In this document: in pieces, positions 45,137-56,670 of the stretch | How the letters are laid out: every line of letters begins with the position of its first letter | How positions within the stretch are numbered: position 1 is the stretch's first letter | NCBI GenBank assembly: GCA_963693315.1 | Contig: OY856186.1 | Span: forward strand, 75,792,837 to 75,856,836 | Reading direction: 5' to 3' | Length of the DNA: 64,000 nt | Source: Diogma glabrata | Lineage: Eukaryota > Arthropoda > Insecta > Diptera > Cylindrotomidae | Notes under the pieces: generated by a model | What the model was told of the DNA's origin: nothing | What the model saw: the letters and a program-made list of their open reading frames with translations, nothing else | Database searches by the model: none | Program-made: the position numbers and the translations under genes

Positions 45137-47315
45137 AAGATGACACCATTATATAAAACAACAACAAGACACTGCCTCAAGCTTTAAAATCAATGAGCTA
45201 ACATGCTTAATTCAATACCATTTTGACCTTTAAGTATTATGAGTATTTGTAAAATTTCACTATATTTGAATTTTACCGTATGATAGTCGATAGTTTCGAT
45301 CCAATGCAGAAGAAAAAAAAATAGTACTTTTTTGTGTGACCTTTGTGTTTAATTAAAAAGTAAAAATTGCATATAAATAAACATAAATTATTGATAAAAA
45401 TAATTATCTTAATCTTGGTTAATCCATCCAATATAAATTATTTCCCTAGCTCTTGGACAATATTGGTAGTGCAAATTTTTCAAACGTAACTCTAACATTA
45501 TGGAGATTTCTGGAAACTGGATACCATGTAAAGCAAACAAATTATAATCAGATAAAAAATATAATTTACTTTCTGAAATGGCCAGTATGATGTAAAATCA
45601 AACAAATTTATATGTTTAAGAGTATGTGTGATATCTCAAATCTCATTCAAACCCAGCAAAAATACTTATATTAAATTGTCTTAATTATTTTACTTACCTA
45701 AAGAGCAAAGATTAATTTTTAATGCTAATATTTATTATACAATACAGTTTTTCAGCTTTTTGATGTAGGTATAAATAAAATTAAATTGTTTTTCTTGCTC
45801 CCAAAACAAAAATCATAATAAGTACAACAATTAAAGAATACTCGTAAATCCTAAGACATTTTCAAAAAAAAAAATAAAATAAAATAAAAAGATTATTTAA
45901 CGAAACCTTTTGAGACTTAACATAAAACATTTACATTTTTCACCTTTTTAACGAAAACATTAAAATAAAAAACAAACAAAATAAATTAAAACTTTTTATG
46001 AAATTTTATTTAAGATATTATTATTTTCGAAAAGAAAATGATGATGAAATGGATACAATGTACTTTCACGTGATGTTGTAAATTTTCTTCTTACACTGTA
46101 ATAGTTACATAAACCTACCTATTTCTTGTGACTTAAACAATTTTTTCCTCGTGGATATTTTATAAAGTTTCGTTTTGTTATTCACATTCAACGTGAGAGC
46201 GGTTCAAATAATCGCTAAAATTGTTCTTTAAGGTATTAACTTATTAACTATTAAAGTATATGGCGGTATACACAGGAATTCAGTTAGTGTGGTGACGGTG
46301 AATATGACCCTTTACCTCCGTGAAACGATCATCTTAGATAACCTACGTAAGCTACAACAAATGACGATCTGGAATTAGGGATAACAGGTCAGGTTCATAA
46401 ACAAGTTTTTCGATGTTTGAAATACGTACAATTTCATAAAAAACTTTTTTCCCTATCCCTACCCGAATATGTTTCGAACCTTGGACCTGCTAGTGATGTC
46501 TGTGATATGGAGCAATAGGAGGACTACGTACCAAGCGAGGTTTTGTTCCAGCGAACTTCAGCCATGTATGTCCGAGAAGTAATTTCCTCCAGTTTAGTAC
46601 AAATAATCACATATAGACGCACATGAGACTATGTAAACAGAATGACATAAGTGAAAACAAAGAGCAAGGACTCTGATGACCCCTACGGTAACAATTGTTG
46701 CACCAGTATAGTAATGCAAATAGTAGCACATGCTGTCAAAAAAATTATGTGCCTCAGTTCCAGTCAATTGTTGCTTAAGATTAATCAAAAAAATAGTAAT
46801 ACAAGTGATAAACAACAATGCTACACAAATTCGGGCCAAATGTACAGTTTGTACAGCTAATTATCGGTGTCGTATTGCTAATTATAATAATTTTTTTGCT
46901 ACTTATCAGAAGATCATATTATATTGCTAATTATAAGAAGAAGCTACTTGAACTGTAAGTCTCACGGCTCTCCAATAAAAAAACCACGGCACTTGGTTGG
47001 GCATTTTAACAAAAACAAACAAAAGAAAATTAATCAACATAGGCGTTCTAACAATTACAACAAAAAAACTCTATGAAGTAACGTTGACCGTCGCCTTTAT
47101 TTAATTCAGATCGGCTGTCTAATGTGACAACGTTAATTAGTTTTGAATTTTTCTAATTTAATTGAACTACTACTAACTATATAATTATACTATATAATTT
47201 TTTTTAAATTTTCGTAATTTGAACTAAAATTTCATAAAAAAATTGTCTTATTTTGTTTCTAATTAGGCTTGAAATTTATAAATAAGAAAAAGAAATGAAT
47301 TATCTAAAACTGTTG
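45137..47315. other. AT-rich stretch without a recognised gene
   Basis: A tRNA-like patch may exist on the minus strand near 46530-46460 (GGTCCAAGGTTCGAAAC resembles a B box), too weak to annotate. Otherwise nothing recognised. Confidence 0.35.
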
Positions 47316-47319
47316 TTTA

Positions 47320-48167
47320 GAATTAATTCAATGAATTATTTGTGATATTACATCACTCCGATGGAAGTAGTCCCATCATGAATAATAAGACTGAATCTAA
47401 CAAAATATGGTGTGCAATTTATGAAATTTTTTTGCCATCCCCAAAATGGTCGATCGATCTAGTTTCGAACCGATAAGAACTTTTTATTACACTTTAAAAA
47501 AGTATATCATTCTCTTCAGGGCTAGCCGACTAGATACACTACCAAAAAAATTTAACGCTATATAAACCAAAATTGGTCTACTACTCTAGCGAAGTATAAG
47601 AAAACGAAAAACTTTCATAAACATATGTTTATTAGATTCAGGTTTAGTCAATTTGTTTCTCTAGTTGATCACTATTGTTGTTCTAAAAGTTCTTATCGGT
47701 TTGAAACTAGATCGATCGACAATTTTGTGGATGGCAAAAAAATTTCATAAATTGCACACCATATATTGTTAGATTCAGTCTTATTATTCATGATGGGATT
47801 ACTTCCATCGGAGCAATGTAATATCACAAATAATTCATTCAATTCTAGCTTGGTTAGAGTACAACAACAATAGTGATGAACTAGAGAAACAAATTGACTA
47901 AACCTGAATCTAATAAACATATGTTTATGAAAGTTTTTTGTTTTGTTATACTTCGCTAGAGTAGTAGACCAATTTTGGTTTATATAGCGTTAAATTTTTT
48001 TGGTAGTGTATCTAGTCGGCTAGCCCTGAAGAGAATGATATACTTTTTTAAAGTGTAATAAAAAGTTCTTATCGGTTCGAACTAGATTGTTCGACAATTT
48101 TGTGGATGGCAAAAAAATTTCATAAATTGCACACTATATTTTGTTAGATTCAGTCTTATTATTGTTG
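47320..48167. mobile_element. Complex foldback element (A-B-A'-B'-A')
   Basis: Block A (47320-47475, e.g. GATCTAGTTTCGAACCGATA) and block B (47476-47680, e.g. TCAGGGCTAGCCGACTAGAT) are followed by A inverted (47686-47852), a short spacer, B inverted (47862-48064) and A inverted again (48064-48167). Arms match at well over 90 % by eye. The last A' is cut by the poly-T of a LINE tail at 48168. No coding frame is present. It is either a foldback transposon or an inverted duplication formed during transposition. Confidence 0.75.
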
Positions 48168-48600
48168 TTTTTTTTTTTTTTTTTTAATAAAATGTGATGT
48201 GTAGTAGGCATTACAATATGTGTCACAACAACACATAAAAACCTTTTAAGACCAAGGTCCCACAACAACATGCGTTCTAAGGATGTTAGTGGACGCAAAT
48301 CTGTTTTTTTTTTGTTTTTTTTAATATTTTTTTGTTAAGTAATGGATAACTAAACCATAAATCCTATCACATATAAAATATGACATAGGCCAATATTTCG
48401 TGATAGGATAGGGAAAATAAAAATAAAATAAGAGATAAAAAGCAAATTTGTTTTACAAATTTGCAGGAACAAAACTAAAATTGGTTTGCCAATAGTCCAG
48501 CCAATGGCATAATCCCTGATTATGGGACGCAGTATATTTTTCAATGATTAAAGCTCAGATATGTAGTTATATGAAGGCTCGTTTCATCGAGCAAGCTACA
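48168..48600 (-). mobile_element. LINE 3' tail fragment, copy 3
   Basis: T18 at 48168-48185, then a close match to 16239-16560 over more than 300 bp (GTGTAGTAGGCATTACAATA; CACATATAAAATATGACATA). It inserted into the foldback at 47320-48167, so it is younger than that structure. It extends further 5' than copy 1, to about 48.6 kb or beyond. Confidence 0.78.
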
Positions 48601-51600
48601 GCGTTCCAGCGTCAAGGAATATTCATTAGCTAAGATTGAGAGTGCTACCGTTGACTGAATACAGTTCTTCCGCCAGCACCCCTAAGATATCACCTTGGCT
48701 AGTGATATCTCACTGCTATTGCCAGTGGTATGTGATATCTCACGTTAACTCATATGCCAATAGCAGGGACTGGAGTACGCGGGGTTGTCACACCCGTGGA
48801 TCAAAAAAATAGAAAAAAATTAACAAATTAATAAAAACTGATCCCTCCATACGATCCCTCCATGCGTTTAAAAATCAAATTATATTACAAATTATAAACA
48901 ATAAACTTTTAATATATTTCAAAATGTTCATGTACAAAAACATTATGAATCAACAAGTATCAAAATGAGACAGTAATCGATACAGACAAAATAATAGCAA
49001 ACGGGATTGAAAAAATGTGCATAAAAAGACGATCAGTTGTATTGATCGCATTAATTCATGCAAAAGAAAGATTTCCCGACAAATGAACTTTTACTGGGAC
49101 AGCAGCTTCGTAGCAAATATAAAGGCATTTTAGCAGTATAAGAGGAAATGTTTTCTGAGCTCTATCATATCTTGGTGTTTGAGTCATCAAAGGAACATAC
49201 AAATCGTGGAACTTGCCACCGGTGGTTGGCGGTTGTTAAAGCTAAAACGACAACATAATCAACAAAACATTCAAAAACAACACATTAATCAACAATACTT
49301 TTAAACGACACAATCATCAACAATACATTTTTTAACATTCATACGACACAATAATCAACAACCCATTTATTAACATTTAAACGACACATTAATGAACAAT
49401 ACATTTATTAACATTAAAACACTCAATACACAATAACCAACATTACATTTTTCGTGAAAAGATCTAAAAATAACATCAACAATTCAAACGTCAAACAATG
49501 GGTTGTAAAGTTGTTAGCCATGATAATCCCTCTAGTAGGAAAATTACTGATTGATAAAGCAGATTATATCTCACGCCAAATTGGCCAATGTGCACAATGC
49601 GGCAACTACATGGTTGATGATATATATAACAAATGGTTCTGAGCAAACGTTCTCTTTTTCATCATTAAACGTCTAGGAAATGACATTACAAGTGGATGGT
49701 GTTTTTTTCTTGCTGTTACAATGTGCAAAAATTTCTAACATTATTGAATATATTTTTTTGGAACTGGTTTATTTTGCAGATACATAAGCGGAAATAAAAA
49801 TCTGAAAGCTGAAACAAAACAATTGGTGTTGAGCAGAATCGGTAAGAGTTTTTATATTTTGAAGTGATAGTTGAATACATGTGAGGTAATGATGACGATA
49901 TCCGCCCGTCATTTTGGTGAATTCATGCAATCTAGTCGTCACATCTGATAATGTTATATGATGTCAACACAATATACATCCAGTCTTCAACATTGAATTG
50001 TGTTCATCTAGTCTTCAAATATAAGTAATTAATTCCAGTCTTCAACAAATGATGTCAACACAATAAACGTCCAGTTTCAACATTGCATTGTGCTCATCTA
50101 TTTTTCAAACCAATGTCAACTAAATTATTATACAGTCCACTAAAATTGGTATTATCAAACATTAAATGAGATTAATCTGAAGTTGTTCCTTTTTTATTTT
50201 CAAAGCTTGTGAATCTTGTGAATATAAGGACGTGTCAACATTTCAAGTGATAACAATCTATCAGCGGTCATAATTTAAAGGACGCATTTTGGAAAACACT
50301 ATTGCATCAAACGTGTATTTCACAATTTCACGTTTACCGATATGTCATTCGGTGTATGTAATACCTCGCAAACGCTCTATCGATTGCTGCACTGGGTTCC
50401 TTGACTGTATTTTCGAATGTTTTGATGACATTTTAACTACATCCATCACCTTATCAACAGCATGCAATATGAACAGCAAACAAAAATAGTCAATAGTGTT
50501 TGAAAAAAATCGAAAAATTAGGTAAAATTGTTGGAAATGAATGCTCGAGAGTTAACAATGATAATGTTCAATGAAATCAATGAATTTCAAACACGAAAGA
50601 GAGATTGAAAAGTTCGATGATTGTTAGTGCTACTGGATTATACAGGAAATTTGTAAACAGACTTGTCGAATTACACAAACAATTTGTTTAGTTTGACATG
50701 GTCAAAAAATCTTGTTATCTGCTGATGTGTGAGCTTCGATGGAATACCATTCACGGTCATTACAGGTCACAGCAGTTTTAAGTTTGGTTATAATAAGCTG
50801 ACAGAAAGGCTTTCGTGGTGTTGTTTACAACTTAAAGGATTTTATTTTGTAATTGATTACCGTAAAGGAACCTGCAATTGGATTCAAAAAGCACTCTGAA
50901 GCATGTTTATGGTTTAGGTTATTTAAAATCACATTAAAATCACATAAAACCACATTTAAAGTCACATTTCTTCATAACGCCAATATTATGCCACTACGTA
51001 TCGATTTGAATAATTCCGCTTTTAAAGACGCGCCACTTACAGTTTTTTGTGTTTCATCAATCAGCATTTTCAACATAAATCAAGACAAATTTTTAGATAA
51101 TAATCTTTTGGGGTGCTGGGTTCTCTTGTTTCTGATAACGAATCCACCTTCAAATTCCAGAAATGAGAGTTAATAATTTATTAAAAATCACATCAAGACT
51201 GGAACGGTGAACACTTCGAATAAAAACGTTATTGTGCATGATTATACCAATTTTTACCACATTCCCGAGTTTTTAGTAATCACAATGCAATACATGAATC
51301 CACGTGTCAATTTTCAATTTCATCTTTTCGTGTGATGCTCCTATGAACAACCTTAGTGAAACCAAAAAAGTCTTGAATTGCTAAAAACAGGGTATCAAAA
51401 CTATGACAATCTGTATGAACTACACACGCGTCCAAAAAAAGTTGAACCCAAGCTGTCAATCGAAGTTTGAATAAGCAAAAATACTTAAACCTCTTGGCTA
51501 GGGGGCGCTTGAGATTTCATGCAGTTCGTTCAAAGTACTTGAAGTATATTATACATAGGATGCCGTAACACAACACTGTTTGTATGTTTATTTTGTGTTT

Positions 51601-53368
51601 TTCGTAGTAATGATTTTGTGCCCGGCTTTATGGTAACTCGGACCTTTCAGGCCTTACGGCACATCCCCTTAAATGTACCTGAAAGTCAAAAACTATTTCA
51701 ATTCACTAAATAATTTATACTATTGGAATACCTTCATTATTTAAACAAAAAATGTTAGGTCGTTTTCCAATTCTATAACTATCGAAAAATTAGCAAATTG
51801 CAAGAATGAATATTTTTAATTTCACTTTAATATCAAAAATAATTCACAAATGTGGTTAAAAGAAAAATGTTCAGTAAATTTGGTAAATTTTAAATGTAAA
51901 ATTGGAAAACAATCCAATAAAAATTTATTTTCCAAATAAACAAATAATTATGAAATATGGTTTTCGACTTTCTCGGTTGTAGTTGTGACTAAGAAGGAAT
52001 ATGATGCATTTCCATCTGGCACATTACTGAAATTCCTCGCTCTAGGAGATGTGTGTAGCAGTACTCCTACCACATTTACCTCGCAAGATCTTACTTATAT
52101 GTCTGTAAAACTAGGTGAAAGAGATCCATCCCTAATAACAACTTTTATTCTTTATCAGTAGTATAAGCGATGTTAACGATATCCTATTTGTAGCAGATTC
52201 TGTTGTACAACTCACTTTTCGGGTATTGGTGGTATTGAATGTGAATACCATCCCCTTGCTCATCATCTATTACGTTGAATCGGAAGTGTTGTTTATGTTC
52301 CAAATAGTTAGCAGAGCTAGATGTATCTCACATGTAAGGAAAAATAAAAATACACATTTTTTTCTAGACTATAGATTTTTTGTGACAATATTTTGATAAA
52401 AGCGGAAAAGTTTCTTACTAAGTCAGTCAAAACAATTTATCAGAAAGAAATTTTCAAAACATTAACTTCAAAGATTACATAAATTTATTCCCTATTGAAT
52501 ATTTTCAACGTTTTAAGTAAATTTTACTTTCCTCTTAAACAATTCTGAAAGTATTAGCAAATTTTCATGTACTCATACATTTTCTTTTTATTTTGTTTAA
52601 AGAGAAAATCCATTGGGAAAAATACTTAAGATTTTAAGTTTTATTATCTTAATATAAACATTTTTCTTTTTCTTTTCTGTTGTTGTTGTTTGCCGTTTGT
52701 GTTGTTTGTTTAAGAAAACGAGATGAAATCTCAACAATATATAATATAATAAACGGGTACGTATATCGTACAATGAGTAATAAATAAACATAGAAAAGTG
52801 GTCGAAAAGTAAAAAAAAACAAAAATATAATTTAAAATTATGAAAATTAAAGTTTTCATGTTTTATTATTTTTGAAATTATACGAATTTACAATAATAAA
52901 TGGCATGGATAAATTAACGCGATAATTAAATCTTTATACATTTTTATTGTTACTTTTTTTATGGTTAACGTTTAATTTTTCAAATAATTTAGAATACAAT
53001 AAAAGATTTATAATTAGTTCAACGTTGTTTTCACTTGTTATATAATTTTTGTAAAAGGCGCTCATTGGATAGTTTCAAGAATTAAAAACAAAGACTTTGA
53101 AATTAAAATAAAATTTTTCTGCACCCGTACTATAATAATGCACTTATATATGCCCATAATCCGTTGCATAATGATATCCATTATGATACAGTATTTCACA
53201 ACAACGATACAGATTTTTAATCAATAGAAACCCATAATTTTTCAATCAAGCATGCTTGATTTGTGTGCATTTGACGTTTGTCCTAGATTCCTATCTAATT
53301 GTTTTATTTGACAAAATCAGTAGGTATTAAATTTTCGTAGAAGAAAGCTAAACTTCGATATTATCAAA
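48601..53368. other. Long stretch of unassigned DNA with short tandem repeats
   Basis: 48.6-48.86 kb has repeated GATATCTCAC/GATATCACC motifs. 49255-49450 is a degenerate array (ACGACACAATAATCAACAAT-like units, about 40-55 bp). 49955-50110 has two copies of a ~85-bp unit (ATGATGTCAACACAATA ... CCAGTCTTCAACATTG). Open frames 49454-49642, 50289-50489 and 50853-51173 have no recognisable family. Composition between 49.4 and 51.2 kb is somewhat less AT-rich than the flanks. Confidence 0.4.
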
Positions 53369-53575
53369 ATGTCTGAAATCAGCGATATAGAAGAATTACC
53401 ATCGACTCCACCACACTTATCGGAGAAAGCAGAAAATGCAGTACAAAATATTTTACCCCAAAAATCTAAGAAAGTGTACGAAAAACTATATCAACTATCC
53501 ATTAATTACAATTTTGAAGAATTTTTTATAGATATACGAGTTATTAAGATATTATTGTGTTCAATACAAATATAA
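53369..53575 (+). pseudogene. N-terminal fragment resembling Crypton-type tyrosine recombinase proteins
   Basis: Begins at a good ATG (AAAATGTCT) with an acidic, Pro-rich start (MSEISDIEELPSTPP), then ENAVQNILPQKSKKVYEKLY. The pattern 'A..A..NLLPEKS...YEK.Y' opens many arthropod Crypton-derived or phage-integrase-like proteins, where it precedes the SAM-like DNA-binding domain. Homology fades after residue 50 and the frame stops at 53575. The catalytic Arg/His/Tyr region is absent. It could instead be a chance remnant of another family. Confidence 0.45.
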
Positions 53576-54674
53576 ATATTAAATTTATAGCTCTTCATTA
53601 TTTATCGGGTGTAGAAAAAATAGCGTATGCAACTCTCATGTAATGGTTATTAATACATGATCGTTGCATAATATAGTATTAAAACAAAATACATTTAATA
53701 ATGTTTAATGTGATATATTACGAAACTATTAACTGGGCTCTTATCTTAGAAGGAGCATTCGGTTGTTGAAAGTCACAATTTATAATAACTTACTCTGTAG
53801 AGGACAAAAAACGGGAATGGGAAAGAGCACATCTAGAAAACTGGGTCTACTCAAACTATTTAAAAAACATTTCATTCTATATCAATTATACATATTTATA
53901 AGTTCTATATTCTTTGATTCTGTTGTATGCTGGACGAAGTGTATACTGGACGAACTGCTGATGAAATTTGACATAAAATCATGATTTTCCAATACAACGT
54001 CGAATTGGAATATATAATTTTGCCAACTTTCCAAGTACTAGAAAACTGTGAACTAGTAAAGATTAAGTTAAATATACAAGTAATAAAGGGTAATTAGTGT
54101 TAATTTAATAAGAGTAATTTAATAAATGCAATAGGAACTACAGCGTTGATTTTAACAGACGGCAATATCACCGACAACATCAATCATTGTGACGAAAGAA
54201 AAAGAGCTAGTTTCAGATGAGTTAAATGCCAAGTTCATTAGAATATCAGATGGGATATAACAATTAGAACATTTAGGTTGAAACAAGTTTTTATTTTCGT
54301 TTGGCGAAGTATTAACAGGGCTGGTATATTTTTATCGTATACTTCAATGGTTTTCAGATGCCTCAAAATTCCTTGTTTCTGATGTTAAGCTTCACAAATT
54401 TCTTGCTGTCTTGTTTGTCTCTTTTGGCTAATATAATAAGTGTGCTTACTTTATTTCGAAATTTTTTGAAAATACCAAAATTTTCTTGATTCGAATGTAC
54501 AACAACAAAATGAAATAAAATTGAATTATTTTATGACTCAAATCAACTGTTAAGTAAAACAATGTTATTCTTAGATTTTCTCAAGGTTTCTAAAGAAAAT
54601 GACCTCGAATAATCCAAAAATTATGGAAAAATGGATATAAGAAATTCCTCTTGCAAAATTATAAGTAGTTTTCT
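53576..54674. other. AT-rich stretch up to the composite repeat array
   Basis: No gene or repeat recognised. Confidence 0.35.
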
Positions 54675-54771
54675 TAAAATCTTTTATTTCTATTCAGTCC
54701 TTCCAGATATATGTATATATATATGGGTTTGTAACGCTTTTTTGTCCTCGCGTATAGCCCATATGATCCAT

Positions 54772-55475
54772 CGCAGACCCCTCATATGATACATCGTTGG
54801 AGAGGTCTTGGACAAAGGAAGGTTTTTACACTATAATCGCCATTTTGAATTTTGCAAAAACCTTTCAAATGTCAAATATGACATTAATTTTGCACCGCAG
54901 ACCCTACATATGATATATCGTTGGAAAGGTCTTGGACCAAGGAAGGTTCTAAGACTATAATCGCCGCCATTTTGGACCGGCCGCCATATTGAATTTTGCA
55001 AAAATCTTTTAAATGTCAAATATGACATTAATTTTCCACCGCAGACCCCGTACATATGGTATATCGTTGGAGAGGTCTCGGGCCAAGGAAGGTTCTTAGA
55101 TTATAGTCGCCGCCATTTTGTACTGGCCGCCATATTGAGTTTTGCAAAATTCTTCCAAATGTCAACTATGACATTAATTTTAAACCGCAGACCCTACATA
55201 TGATATACCGTTGGAAAGGTCTCGGGCCAAACAAGGTTCTTAGACTATAATCGCCGCCATTTTGGACTGGCCGCCATATTGAATTTTGCAAAAATCTTTT
55301 AAATGTCAAATATGACATTCATTTTCGACCGCAGTAACCACATATGATATATCGTTTAAAAGGTCTCAGGCCAAGAAAAGTTCTTAGACTATAATTGCCG
55401 CCATTTTGGACCGGCGGCCATATTGTATAGTGCAAAAACCTTTCAAATGTCAAATATGACACTAAGGGAGCATCC
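54772..55475. repeat. ~144-bp satellite units, copy 1 of the array
   Basis: CGCAGACCC-type motifs begin units at 54772, 54896, 55040, 55186 and 55330 (spacings 124, 144, 146, 144). Each unit holds ATATGATATATCGTTGG, CGCCGCCATTTTGGAC, GGCCGCCATATTGAATTTTG and AAATGTCAAATATGACATTA; the last two contain local inverted symmetry. Equivalent blocks lie at 57226-57965 and 59588-60255. Unit length near 48 codons keeps minus-strand frames open (up to 188 codons at 59691-60257), without evidence of a protein. Confidence 0.88.
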
Positions 55476-55489
55476 ATTTAACATTTTTT

Positions 55490-55930
55490 TTTGTGTTAAC
55501 TGAAAAAAAAAATTAAAAAAAAAAAAATTAAAAAAAAACGAAAAACAAAATAAAACAAAAATTAAATAAAAAGGGTTAAGAAACCCTGAAAATAAAATCT
55601 TTAAAAAAAAAAACAACAAAAAACACAAAAAGCGCACTGAAAAGGAAAAAATAAAATAAAATAAAAAAATTAAAAAAGATAAAAAAAAAACAAAAAAAAA
55701 CAAAAAAAAATTAAATAAAAAGGGTTAAGAAACCCTGAAAATAAAATCTTTTAAAAAACAACAAAATAAAATAAAAAGCGCACTGAAAAGGAAAAACAAA
55801 AATAAAAATTAAAAAATTAAAAAAAAAATAAAAAAAGAACAAAAAACAAAAATTAAATAAAAAGGGTTAAGAAACCCTGAAAATAAAATCTTTCAAAAAA
55901 AACAAAAGCGCACTGAAAAGGAAAAAATAA
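55490..55930. repeat. A-rich tandem units with GGGTTAAGAAACCC hairpin
   Basis: Units of about 140-150 bp start with GGGTTAAGAAACCCTGAAAA at 55573, 55722 and 55863 and contain AAAGCGCACTGAAAAGGAAA. The same units occur at 58069-58440 and 60368-60720 and, inverted (GGGTTTCTTAACCC), at 56959-57105 and 59444-59460, forming the foldback arms. Confidence 0.85.
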
Positions 55931-56140
55931 AATAAAAATATTCGAAAAAAATAATGCAAGAGAGTTTCGAATAGGAATAGCACACTTAAAAGTAAAAAAT
56001 AGAATAAAATTTCAGAAATGGTTGAGCCAAAAGATAACTCGGGCCGCATATTGATGCAAGACCTTAGTGGTCGCATAGGGGTCTTAAATAAAGTAAAGGT
56101 CACAACACATTTTGAACAAAAAAGATTTTAAACGAGTGTA

Positions 56141-56670
56141 TTTTTATTTCGATTTGAACAATTTAAGATTAAGAGATAATACTAGTTGATGTTTGAGCGT
56201 CTCAGTGGTGTGGTGGAAAGCGCAACGAGCTTTCATGCCGAAGACCTGGGTTTCTAAAGACCTAAACAACTTCGAGTGCTAATTGTGTTCTAGTCTTTGA
56301 AAGCGACTGCAACTGGTAAGACATGACAGTATTAAAAAATTAGGGCTTCCACCTTCCACAATAGGATCTTAAAGATCTCTCATGTTTTTGTGAATGGAAG
56401 CTATGCACGCCCAACAATAGTATCTATCTATCGAGTAGTTGTTCAAAAGAACGCAATTTATATTTTGAGAATACACAAATATACAATTTAGCTCAAACAT
56501 GAGCGTGACGGATCCGCGATTTTATGGTTGACTGCTTAAGTTCGGCCAGCAGCAAAAGTGTGCCATAGGCTCAGCCTCCGACACCAGCAATGGTGGTAAT
56601 TGTTCTACGGGTGTGAGAACAAGGAACGTCTGAGAGTACTTTATTTAGAGAATATAAAATATGCATAACA
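56141..56670 (+). mobile_element. Centre of the composite repeat, with a possible tRNA-derived SINE head
   Basis: GCGTCTCAGTGGTGTGGTGG resembles a pol III A box, and about 40 bp later GACCTGGGTTTCTAAAGACC resembles a degraded B box; the stretch between (GAGCTTTCATGCCGAAGACC) is tRNA-like in layout. The same sequence occurs at about 58690 and 60985. It is bounded by inverted arms (AAAGATTTTAAACGAGTGT at 56123, complement at 56689). SINE origin is an inference from the box-like motifs; no terminal tail or target duplication was found. Confidence 0.4.

Noticed and set aside
46460..46530. tRNA-like sequence on the minus strand (GGTTCGAAAC)
   Set aside because: Only a B-box-like motif is convincing; no cloverleaf could be drawn with paired acceptor and anticodon arms.
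49454..49642. Small frame with CAQCGN (possible zinc knuckle)
   Set aside because: A single CxxC with no partner pair and no homologous copy seen; too little evidence.
55443..55703. Phe-rich open frames in the composite array (also 56774-56968, 57994-58191, 59272-59454, 60653-60889)
   Set aside because: They arise from the A/T-rich tandem units; no stable start or domain.
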